Shown here in pieces: positions 12,256 to 19,614 of a stretch of DNA of 64,000 bases. Positions within the stretch are counted from its first letter, which is position 1, and each line of letters opens with the position of its first letter. The stretch comes from JAEZHK01 sp964575255 (GTDB lineage Bacteria; Bacillota; Clostridia; Christensenellales; Aristaeellaceae): contig CAZNPZ010000005.1 in assembly GCA_964575255.1 (NCBI GenBank), positions 45,063 through 109,062 on the forward strand, written 5' to 3'. Position numbers and translations under genes: made by a program. The notes below the pieces were generated by a model. That model was not told the origin of the DNA, did not search any database, and saw nothing but the letters and a program-made list of their open reading frames with translations.

Positions 12256-13782
12256 TTACTCCGTCCGGATGCTGCCGAGGCCGTAATACTGCGCCATGCG
12301 CACGTTCTTCCAGTCCTTCGGGTTGTCGGTGATGTCCTCGTAGGAGATCAGCGGCATTTTGTCCCGATGTTTCGGCACGATGAGGTCGGAGCCTTTCGCG
12401 GCGTTTTCAATGAGCGCCGCACGTTCCATCGTCTCCCGGCGGTAGTTCGAGGCCTTCCCGGCGGCGATGTCAAGCGCCGCCTCCACGCCCGCGGGCATGC
12501 CGGTGATGCGCATGCCGCCGCCGTCGTCGTTCGCTTCGACCCCGCACGCGCCGGCGCAGGCGATGAAGAACATCAGGCAGGCTGCGGCGAAGAACGCGGT
12601 GCGCCGCTCGGACAGAAGCCGCATCAGGCTGTCAAACGGATGCACCGCCTCCGGCTTCGCGGCGGCCCTGCGGAGGCCCCATCCCAGAAGATAGTATAAA
12701 GAAAACCCGATCAGAAGCCACGCGGTGAAGTACAGCACGTTTTGCAGCCTGTCCGCGATGTGCAGCCCCATCGCGTAGAGCGGCGGCGTCGCCATCGCGC
12801 AGTAGACGCCAAACGACAGCGCGATTACGGGAAGCGGCTTCTTGAACGACCAGGTGGAGCGCCCCGCCGCCGCGTACAGAAACGGCAGCGCGAACAGGAA
12901 CACGACCACCGCCGGGAGCTTCATCGCGGACGCGACGATGTACCCGCCCACCGCGAACGACATCATGACCGCCATCAAAGGGGAGAGGCCGCTTCCGATG
13001 TAGCGCTCCACCGCGTCCTGCCTGCGGGTGTTGCCGGGCGCGAGCGCGCTGACGAGAAGCCCTGCGGCGAGGATCAAAAGCAGGATCAGAAGCGCGAACT
13101 TCAGGCCGCTCTTTTTATAAAACGCGGCGGCGGTCAGGATCAGCAGAACGACGGCGGCGAATAGCGCGGTCGCGTAGTTTCCGCCGCCCAGGATTGCGCA
13201 CAGAACAACCGACGCGACCATGCCGGGCACGGACGCGCGCCCTTTCGCGTGCATCGACGCGATTACGCCGAAAAGCAGCAGCATCAGGCAGTGAAAGCCC
13301 GTGTAGTACATCGCGCCGTTGAACCAGTAGAACGCCTCGCCCGCGTCGTGCACGCACTGGAACATCATTAGGATCATCGCGGACGCGACCGCGAGTGCCT
13401 CCCAGCGCGTCGCTTTCAGAACCTTGACCAGTACCTGCCACAGGAAGTAGAAGTTTGAAAGCGCGAACAGCGCGATCAGAAACGCGGCGCCGATCCAATA
13501 CGCCTGGATGCCGAAGATGCCGGGCTGTAGGCACATCAGAAACAGCGCCGAATACGTGCCCTGCCACGTCTGATAGTACGCGCCCACCTGTTCCGCGGCG
13601 GTTTTCAGCACCGAAAACAGGTTCCCTGTGTTCAGCCACGCGGCGGCGGTGGCCGCGCCGTACTTGTAGTCGTCCGCGAACGGCTGCGCGTAGCGCGCGA
13701 TGGCCAGGAGCGGCAGGATCAGGATCAGGCACATCGCGGCCATCAGGACGGCGATCACCGGGACGGAGAGCTGTTTTCTCAT
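12256..13782 (-). CDS. Polytopic membrane protein (DUF6056-like)
   Basis: The 508-residue product has around ten to twelve predicted membrane spans. The first loop contains Q-P-F-A-D-D-Y-K-Y-G, an acidic Asp-Asp-Tyr motif just after the first span, which is the layout of DUF6056-type proteins and of GT-C glycosyltransferases. A long tail of about 100 residues after the last span is outside or inside the membrane but not spanning. GAGG precedes the ATG by 7 nt. With the LCP gene just downstream, a role in making or exporting a surface polymer is plausible but unproven. Confidence 0.55.
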   Translation of the reverse strand: MRKQLSVPVIAVLMAAMCLILILPLLAIARYAQPFADDYKYGAATAAAWLNTGNLFSVLKTAAEQVGAYYQTWQGTYSALFLMCLQPGIFGIQAYWIGAAFLIALFALSNFYFLWQVLVKVLKATRWEALAVASAMILMMFQCVHDAGEAFYWFNGAMYYTGFHCLMLLLFGVIASMHAKGRASVPGMVASVVLCAILGGGNYATALFAAVVLLILTAAAFYKKSGLKFALLILLLILAAGLLVSALAPGNTRRQDAVERYIGSGLSPLMAVMMSFAVGGYIVASAMKLPAVVVFLFALPFLYAAAGRSTWSFKKPLPVIALSFGVYCAMATPPLYAMGLHIADRLQNVLYFTAWLLIGFSLYYLLGWGLRRAAAKPEAVHPFDSLMRLLSERRTAFFAAACLMFFIACAGACGVEANDDGGGMRITGMPAGVEAALDIAAGKASNYRRETMERAALIENAAKGSDLIVPKHRDKMPLISYEDITDNPKDWKNVRMAQYYGLGSIRTE

Positions 13783-13811
13783 GGCGCATCCTCTGTATGT
13801 TGCTCGCTGCG

Positions 13812-14720
13812 TCAGACCGACCGGATCCTCTGAAGTACGTCCGCCGGGATCGTTAGGTCTTGCGCGGCGAGGTTGTTCAGAAGGTGTTCCTCACTGGTCG
13901 TCCCAAAGACCGCCGCGCTGACGTTCGGGTTGTCGAGGACGTACCGGAGCGCGACCTGCGCGCCGCTCATCCCCGGAACCTCGTCGACGAACCGGTAGGA
14001 GAAGCCCTTGATCAATTGACCGCGGAACCGGACGACCGCGCGCGCCAGATACCACACGTCCCTGGGCCGGGTGATCTTGAAGATCCTGCCCGAATACAGC
14101 CCGTGCGCGAGGCAGCCGCCCGCCAGCACGCCGACGCCCTTCGCGCGGAGTTTTTCAATGTGCGGCTCCACGTCCCGGTTCATCAGGTTGTAGTTGAGCA
14201 GCGCGAAGTCGAACTCGGCCTTTTCCTCGACGCGGCGCAGGACGGATGGGTTGGGGTTGCTGAGGCCTACCGCTCGGACGAGGCCTTCGGATTTTAAATC
14301 GTACAACGCGGTCATCGCCTCATCGGTCAGATGGGCGAGCGACGGGCTATGGAACATGAATAGATCCAGATGATCCGTGCCGATTCGTTCCAGGCTCAGC
14401 TGGCAGCTCTCGCGGATCCACGAAGGTGAAAAGTCCTTGTAGTACCGGCCATAGCCCTTCGCGCGTGTACCGCACTTGGAGGTAAGCACGAGGCCGTCCC
14501 TTTTGCCGAGCCGCTTGATCGCGCGCCCGAGGCGGATTTCCGCGTTGCCGCCGGAGTAGTTGTGGCCGGTGTCGAACAGCGTTACGCCACGCTCGACCGC
14601 CTTCAGGAAAATGTCGATGGCGGTCGTTTCATTGAAGGAGCGCATGCCCCAGAAGCTCGCGCAGCCCAGGCCGATCTGCGAGACCGATATGCCGGTGTTG
14701 CCCAGCGGGTTCGTCTTCAT
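13812..14720 (-). CDS. Aldo/keto reductase
   Basis: This is an NAD(P)H-dependent oxidoreductase of the (beta/alpha)8 AKR family with 302 residues, about the usual size. The ATG at 14720 is preferred over upstream alternatives because GAGGA lies 7 nt before it and the family N-terminus (MKTNPLGNTGISVSQIGLGC) starts here. Tetrad residues are visible: Asp and Tyr in F-D-T-G-H-N-Y, Lys in L-T-S-K-C, and His in F-M-F-H-S. The C-terminal nucleotide-binding region has SAAVFGTTSEEHLLNN. There are no ferredoxin-type Cys motifs. The substrate is unknown. Confidence 0.85.
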   Translation of the reverse strand: MKTNPLGNTGISVSQIGLGCASFWGMRSFNETTAIDIFLKAVERGVTLFDTGHNYSGGNAEIRLGRAIKRLGKRDGLVLTSKCGTRAKGYGRYYKDFSPSWIRESCQLSLERIGTDHLDLFMFHSPSLAHLTDEAMTALYDLKSEGLVRAVGLSNPNPSVLRRVEEKAEFDFALLNYNLMNRDVEPHIEKLRAKGVGVLAGGCLAHGLYSGRIFKITRPRDVWYLARAVVRFRGQLIKGFSYRFVDEVPGMSGAQVALRYVLDNPNVSAAVFGTTSEEHLLNNLAAQDLTIPADVLQRIRSV

Positions 14721-14876
14721 GCCGTATTCCTCATAAGCCGCGCAAAGCTTCAAGGCGTTTGATCCGGGCAAAGGGTGTTCGCCGGATACTGCGCGCCGTT
14801 TTCATGAAATCATCTAAGGTTTACCAGATATTCTCCAGCCATTATAATCCATAAGGCGTAAAAATGCAATCGAAGA

Positions 14877-14916
14877 AAAGCGGCGCGCCCGGATGTCAGT
14901 CCAGGCGCGCCGCTTC
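14877..14916 (-). terminator. Terminator of the ydjGHI-like operon
   Basis: AAGCGGCGCGCC (14878-14889) pairs with GGCGCGCCGCTT (14904-14915). On the minus strand the hairpin is followed by TTTTCTTC, 20 nt past the stop of the SPFH gene. Confidence 0.8.
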
Positions 14917-14934
14917 AATGAATGGATGTATAAA

Positions 14935-16251
14935 TTACTTCGCGTCGCCGTCGTCGAACACGTCGCCGCACTCCGGGCAGAACTTCGGGGGATTGGCTTT
15001 GTCTTTAGGTTCCCAGCCGCACTTGTCGCAGCGGTAAACCTTCGCGCCCTCCGGCTTCTTCGCGCCGCACTCTTGGCAGAATTTGCCCTTGTTGACCGCG
15101 CCGCACGCGCACTTCCAGCCCTCGATCGGTTCCGGCTTCTTCGCGCCGCACTCCATGCAGAACCGGCCTGTGTTCTCGTGGCCGCAGGCGCACTTCCAGG
15201 TGTCCGCCGGAGCCTGCTGCGGGGCGGCCTGCGCCTGCCGCTCGCCCATGGCAAAGAGCGACTGCGCGCTCACGCCGCCCGCGCCCTGCGCCGCGTTCAT
15301 ACCCATGAAGCCCATCATCGCGCCGCCCTGATTCTTGGCCGCGTCCTGCATCGCCTGCGCCTGCGCGCCCACCAGCTGCGCCGCCGCCATGTTCGGGTTT
15401 CTGAACGCCGCGTTGCGCTGCAGTTCCTTGATCATCGCCTCGTCCTCTTCGGACGCCTTGACCGAGCTGACGCCGAAGGAGACGATCTCGATGCCGCGCA
15501 GCTTCGCCCACTTCTGGGAGAGCTCTTCGTTCAGCGCCTGCGCCAGTTCCGTCGTGTGGCCGGGCAGCGCGCTGTAGCGCACGCCCATCTCCGAGATGCG
15601 CGAGAACGCGGGCTGCAGCGCGGTCAGCAGTTCGGTCTTGAGCTGCGCGTCGATCTTCTCGCGGGGGTAGGCTTCCTCGACGTTGCCGCACACGTTTACG
15701 TAGAACAAAAGCGGGTTGACGATCTTGTAGGAATACTCGCCAAAGCAGCGCACCGAGATGTCCACGTCGAGGCCGACGTTCTTGTCCACCACGCGGAACG
15801 GGACGGGGCTGGGCGTGCCGTACTTGTTGCCCACGATCTCCTTGGTGTTGATGAAGTACACCCGCTGATCCTTCGCGGCCTGCCCGCCGAACGCGAGCCG
15901 GTCCAAGACCAGCGAAAGCGACTCCATCACGGCTTCCTTGTTCATGTCGCCGTAGAAGATGCTGGGTTCGGTGGACGTGTCGTACACGAATTCGCCGGGC
16001 TCGGCCGAGACTTCCACCACCTTGCCCTGATCCACGATCAGCATGCACTGACCCTCGTTGACGGCCACGATGGAGCCGTTCGAAATCACGTTGTCCGCCA
16101 CATACTTGCTGCCGCCGAAGCGCTTGTTCATGCGCTTCACGGCTTTCACGGCCAGAATGTCCGCCTCCAGCGCCTCCGCGTGGAAGTAGTCGCGCCACTG
16201 ATCCGCCAGAACGCCCGACAGCGCGCCGATGCCCGCCCTCAAAAGACCCAT
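14935..16251 (-). CDS. ydjI: SPFH (band 7) domain protein with C-terminal zinc ribbons, YdjI-like
   Basis: SPFH proteins form membrane-associated oligomers that organise membrane microdomains. The 438-residue product has an SPFH-type domain at about 30-300 (SIVAVNEGQCMLIVDQGKVV, later FGVSSVKASEEDEAMIKELQ), an Ala/Gln/Met-rich linker, and three CxxC zinc-ribbon repeats at about 335-435 of the form C-A-C-G-H-E-N-x5-C-x2-C-G-A-K-K-P. This is the architecture of Bacillus YdjI. It is the last gene of a three-gene operon and starts 19 bp after the TPM gene. The family's PspA partner is not present nearby. Confidence 0.85.
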   Translation of the reverse strand: MGLLRAGIGALSGVLADQWRDYFHAEALEADILAVKAVKRMNKRFGGSKYVADNVISNGSIVAVNEGQCMLIVDQGKVVEVSAEPGEFVYDTSTEPSIFYGDMNKEAVMESLSLVLDRLAFGGQAAKDQRVYFINTKEIVGNKYGTPSPVPFRVVDKNVGLDVDISVRCFGEYSYKIVNPLLFYVNVCGNVEEAYPREKIDAQLKTELLTALQPAFSRISEMGVRYSALPGHTTELAQALNEELSQKWAKLRGIEIVSFGVSSVKASEEDEAMIKELQRNAAFRNPNMAAAQLVGAQAQAMQDAAKNQGGAMMGFMGMNAAQGAGGVSAQSLFAMGERQAQAAPQQAPADTWKCACGHENTGRFCMECGAKKPEPIEGWKCACGAVNKGKFCQECGAKKPEGAKVYRCDKCGWEPKDKANPPKFCPECGDVFDDGDAK

Positions 16252-16270
16252 AATGTGTTCACCCTTTCAT

Positions 16271-17080
16271 TTAGAATTTTCCGCTTCCGCCGCCGTGGCT
16301 CGTGCCGCTGGAGGATGTGAAGATCGAGCTGCCGCCCCCGCCGCCGGAGGATTCCTTCTGGACGCGCACGCGCGTCTGCGTGTGGTAGAGGTAGAGATCC
16401 TGCATCCGCGAGATTTGCGTGGAGCCGTCTTTTACGTAGTGCGAAGCGCTGTACTGCGGCTTCGCGGTCTTCATGCCGATCATGAGGATCCCCATGCCGA
16501 TGGCGGCGGCCACCAGCGCGCCGAGCAGCAGGTACAGCCACGAACCGACCGTTCGCTCAAACGGGGAGCGGAGACGCACCGTGTTGTACACGTCGTACGG
16601 ATCGCCCCTTGCAGCCTGCTGGAGGAAGACTTCCGCGTCGCGCAGGAACCGTCTGAAGCCGCCCGCGTAATCCCCGCCGGAGAAGAATGGGACGATGTCG
16701 TCCGAGATGGCTTGGATGCCGTAGTCGGTGAACGTCTGAATCCCGCTGCCGGTGGTCAGGATGCACCAGTCGCGGTCTTCCATCGAAAGCATCAGCATCA
16801 CGCCGTCGTTGTCCGCGCCCTGGCCGTAACCTCTCCCGTCGTAGTAGTCGGCGGCGAAGTTCAGCGCGGTCTTGCCGTTCAGGCTCCCGGTGGTGAAGAT
16901 CACGACGTCCATCCTGTATTTTTCGGACAGCCGCTGCGCCCCGGCGGTGAGCTCGGATATTTCTGAGGCGGTGAGCAGCGACGCGTCGTCCACGACCAGC
17001 GGCAAGCTGGAGGCCAGCGCGGGCGCGCAGAGCGCGAGCAGCATGAGAGACGCAAGCAGAAGGAGAATCAGCCGCTTCAT
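16271..17080 (-). CDS. ydjH: TPM-domain secreted/membrane protein, YdjH/YgcG-like
   Basis: The 269-residue product has a signal peptide (KR, Leu-rich run, ALASS), then a TPM domain at about 28-160 with VVDDASLLTASEISELT, DGVMLMLSMEDRDW and TGSGIQTFTDYGIQAI. A transmembrane segment lies at about 180-205 and the tail is Gly/Ser-rich, ending SSSGTSHGGGSGKF, the glycine-rich end common in this family. The ATG abuts the stop of the gene upstream with no gap, so the two are translationally coupled. TPM domains are implicated in photosystem repair in plants and in envelope-stress modules in bacteria; the second fits this operon. Confidence 0.83.
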   Translation of the reverse strand: MKRLILLLLASLMLLALCAPALASSLPLVVDDASLLTASEISELTAGAQRLSEKYRMDVVIFTTGSLNGKTALNFAADYYDGRGYGQGADNDGVMLMLSMEDRDWCILTTGSGIQTFTDYGIQAISDDIVPFFSGGDYAGGFRRFLRDAEVFLQQAARGDPYDVYNTVRLRSPFERTVGSWLYLLLGALVAAAIGMGILMIGMKTAKPQYSASHYVKDGSTQISRMQDLYLYHTQTRVRVQKESSGGGGGSSIFTSSSGTSHGGGSGKF

Positions 17081-18181
17081 CTACATCACCCCCATCGCGA
17101 ACAAGGCGTAGACGATGGCGAACAACACCACAAACGAACCCGCGAAAAGCCCCAGCGCCCACAGGATCGCGCGTCTGGCGTCCACCGGGAGGTTGCCGAC
17201 GATCCGCCCCGTCTGGCCGTTCATCGCGAACGTGTAGGTCTTGTCCTTCCACTGGGTGTTCAGCATCCAGACCGGGATCATCACGTTGCGCACGTCGCCC
17301 TGCTGGAGGCGGATGCTGGCGGACTGGGTGGAGACCGACGTATACCCGTTCACGGTGCCGCGGAACACGTCGATGACCGACTGCTTGATCCGCTCGTCGG
17401 CGCGCGGCCTCGCGGCCTCGGCGGCGACGTCGTACCGCTCCGCCTGATAGCCGGGGAGGTACGCGGTGGAGAACGCGGTTTCGCGCTGGTACTCGAACGG
17501 CTCGACCGCTTCCATCAAGGTGTCGTCAAACTTGGAGGAGCCGTCCACCGGCACGCCGGAAAAGCCGATCCGCCCGCCGCGCAACACCAGGAAATGGTCG
17601 GTGTCGGTGACCATGTAGTCGCCGCTTCGGTGGGCGGTCGTGCGCTCGGCGCGGTAGGTGATGTCCGCGTCCGCGTCGCAGCCGAACAGCCAGAACGGCA
17701 CGTACACGCCGGTGATCTTCTCGATCCGGTTTTCCTCGGCGAACAGCTTGGGCAAGAGGCGCTTGCCGCGAATCAGGCCCAGATAGGCGTTCTGCGCGTC
17801 CTTCTTGGACTTTACGAACGGCAGGATCGCGTCGGGCTTGAAGCCGCCCGCGAGCTGCCCCGGCATGATCGAGGGGTTGCCGCAGTAGACGCACTCGGTG
17901 GCTGCGGTGGTCTGGTCGGCCACGATCTCCGCGCCGCAGGAGGAACAGGTGTAGGCGCGGAGCGTCGTCTTCTCCTCGTCCGACCAGTCGCCAGCCCCGG
18001 CTTTTTGCCAGTGCATTTCATCCGCCTGGGACGACTGGCTCACCGCCGCGTCCACCTGCCGCATGACGTCCTTCTCAAACTCGTTTCCGCAAGAATCGCA
18101 GCGCAGCTTGCCCTCGCCGCCGTCAAAGTGCAGCGGCGCGCCGCAGCACGGGCATTTTGCGCTATATACATCGCCTGCCAT
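17081..18181 (-). CDS. ydjG: Zinc-ribbon membrane protein, YdjG-like
   Basis: The 366-residue product starts with a CPCCGAPL...CDSCG zinc ribbon, has a second pair CSSCGAE...CVYCGNPS at about 78-105, a long soluble region containing YVPFWLFGCDAD, and one transmembrane helix at about 340-362. ATG 18181 is chosen over GTG 18187 because GAGAGG is 8 nt before the ATG but only 2 nt before the GTG. It is the first gene of the operon with the TPM and SPFH genes, the same order as Bacillus ydjG-ydjH-ydjI. A role in anchoring a membrane-stress complex is inferred from that family. Confidence 0.8.
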   Translation of the reverse strand: MAGDVYSAKCPCCGAPLHFDGGEGKLRCDSCGNEFEKDVMRQVDAAVSQSSQADEMHWQKAGAGDWSDEEKTTLRAYTCSSCGAEIVADQTTAATECVYCGNPSIMPGQLAGGFKPDAILPFVKSKKDAQNAYLGLIRGKRLLPKLFAEENRIEKITGVYVPFWLFGCDADADITYRAERTTAHRSGDYMVTDTDHFLVLRGGRIGFSGVPVDGSSKFDDTLMEAVEPFEYQRETAFSTAYLPGYQAERYDVAAEAARPRADERIKQSVIDVFRGTVNGYTSVSTQSASIRLQQGDVRNVMIPVWMLNTQWKDKTYTFAMNGQTGRIVGNLPVDARRAILWALGLFAGSFVVLFAIVYALFAMGVM

Positions 18182-18310
18182 ATACACACCCTCTCGCTTC
18201 CATGGTTGTTAACAATTTGATCTTCAAGTTACGGATTCCATTGGGGATGACGGGGGAGCGGCGGACAGGCTATCGGTCGGTCGCCTTGGAACTGCCAGAA
18301 ACATACCAAC

Positions 18311-18339
18311 AGTATAGGACAGGCGGGCGCGTTTTTCAA
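18311..18339 (-). promoter_or_regulatory. Promoter of the ydjGHI-like operon
   Basis: On the minus strand TTGAAA (18334-18339) is 17 nt from TATACT (18311-18316), giving a leader of about 120 nt before ATG 18181. Confidence 0.75.
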
Positions 18340-18421
18340 GCGCAATCCGTCCGAGTTGACGTCCGCACCGTCCGACTTGACACCATTTCGCCGCATCCTG
18401 ACGGGCGACCGCGAGGGATTG

Positions 18422-18527
18422 GATCAGGCGGCGGCGCGGGGGAGCCGCTTCAGCGGACGCCCACCTGTTTTAAGATCAGGTCGGCGGCGTGGGGGAGCCG
18501 CTTCAGCGGACGCCCACCTGTTTGAGA
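18422..18527. repeat. Tandem pair of 54-bp direct repeats
   Basis: Two near-identical copies (18422-18476 and 18475-18527) share GATCAGG at the left and CGCCCACCTGTTT at the right, with a small CCGCT/AGCGG hairpin inside each. They sit exactly where the oxidoreductase fragment stops matching its family. Confidence 0.75.
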
Positions 18528-18735
18528 TGTACACGATCTCCACGTTTTCGTCCTCGACCAGTTCCCGGTAGCTTCCGTACGCCTTCGCGCCGCCGTGGCG
18601 CTCGATGAACGCCCGCGCACGCGCCTCGTCCCGCGCCGCCGCCGCGTACAGTTCCCCGTTTTCGGACAGTTTCAGCGCCGCCGCGAACCGCCCGGCGATC
18701 CCGCCGCAGCCGAGAATGCCGAATTTGGTCTTCAT
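18424..18735 (-). pseudogene. Truncated Gfo/Idh/MocA-family oxidoreductase
   Basis: From ATG 18735 (GGAGGG 5 nt upstream) the frame encodes M-K-T-K-F-G-I-L-G-C-G-G-I-A-G-R-F, the Rossmann GxGxxA start of the Gfo/Idh/MocA family, and continues through ENVEIVYISN at about codon 68. There the family would read IATP and go on for another 250 residues, but here the sequence runs into the 54-bp repeats and ends. It cannot make an active enzyme. The 3' part is absent from the window. Confidence 0.75.
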
Positions 18736-18819
18736 GCTGTCCCTCCCGCGCATCGCGTATGGTTTGGTGCCAGTGACATCATAGCAGGAATGGGGTATAA
18801 AAGCCATGCCTGCCATAAG

Positions 18820-18860
18820 AAAAACCCAGTGTCCGGTTCGCCAACCGCGACACTGGGTTC
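18820..18860 (-). terminator. Terminator after the small secreted-protein gene
   Basis: AACCCAGTGTC pairs with GACACTGGGTT (18849-18859); on the minus strand a TTTTT run follows. It lies 13 nt past the stop at 18873. Confidence 0.85.
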
Positions 18861-18872
18861 GATGCGTCTATG

Positions 18873-19526
18873 TTATCCGACGATTCTTTTGATCGACCCG
18901 ATCATCTGCCCGACCTTCTGGTACTCGTCGTTGGTCTGGTAGGTGATCATGATGTCGTAGAGGGAGCCGGAGGAACCGGCGAGCGTGACGTCGATGCCGG
19001 TCTCGTCGATGCGGTAGACCAGCACCTGTACGTCGCCGACGCTCGCCAGCGTGACCTCGGTCATGTCGCCGTCGGCCTTGTAGGAATCGTAGAGAGTTTG
19101 AAGCGTATCCTCGCCCTGCGGATACTTGTAGATGTCCATGCCCATCGTGTCGGAGTAGGCGGAGAATAGTAAGCCGTCCTGCAAATCCTGCTGGTCGACC
19201 GTTTGCGAGACGAGCGCGGTCGGGCAGAAAATGGTGAACTGGCTGTCGAACGACACCGTGCCGTCCGCTGCGCGGGTGGCGGCGACGTTGGGGGTTTCTG
19301 GGACCGCATCGGAGAGCGTCTCATCGGCGTTGAAACTCGCGTCGTCGTCGGTGAAGACTTCATCCTCATCGGTCTGCGCGTCGCCGGAGAGCGCGTCGTC
19401 CGATCCATCGGATAGCGCCGCGTCGTTTGTGCCGGTCGCCAGGGGGGCGGATGAATCGGCCAGCGCCATCGGCAGGCTGCCCATCATCAGAATCAGGATC
19501 AGAAATACGCTGCACAGTTTTTTCAT
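18873..19526 (-). CDS. Secreted protein of unknown function, paralogue of 53453-53920
   Basis: The 217-residue product starts at ATG 19526, with GAGGAGA just upstream, and begins with a signal peptide (MKKLCSVFLILILMMG, cleavage after ALA). An acidic Asp/Ser/Thr-rich linker of about 60 residues follows, then a domain with FDSQFTIFCPTALVSQ, Q-D-G-L-L-F-S-A-Y-S-D-T-M and VQVLVYRIDETGIDVTLAG. The second domain shares its order of motifs with the secreted protein at 53453-53920 (DGLLLNMQSDSM, TRMIVYGIDENTIGAITVVSG), so the two define a local family. The family has no name I recognise. Confidence 0.75.
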   Translation of the reverse strand: MKKLCSVFLILILMMGSLPMALADSSAPLATGTNDAALSDGSDDALSGDAQTDEDEVFTDDDASFNADETLSDAVPETPNVAATRAADGTVSFDSQFTIFCPTALVSQTVDQQDLQDGLLFSAYSDTMGMDIYKYPQGEDTLQTLYDSYKADGDMTEVTLASVGDVQVLVYRIDETGIDVTLAGSSGSLYDIMITYQTNDEYQKVGQMIGSIKRIVG

Positions 19527-19614
19527 GGTATCTCCTCTCGGTCGCGGTGAACGCTTCACAAGACTACAGGGGTGGCCCGGATTTTAACCCGACAGACCGT
19601 CCCTCAGGCGCTTA

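Noticed and set aside
14893..16320. Long plus-strand open frame opposite the SPFH gene
   Set aside because: Same shadow-frame composition; the minus strand encodes a clear SPFH plus zinc-ribbon protein.
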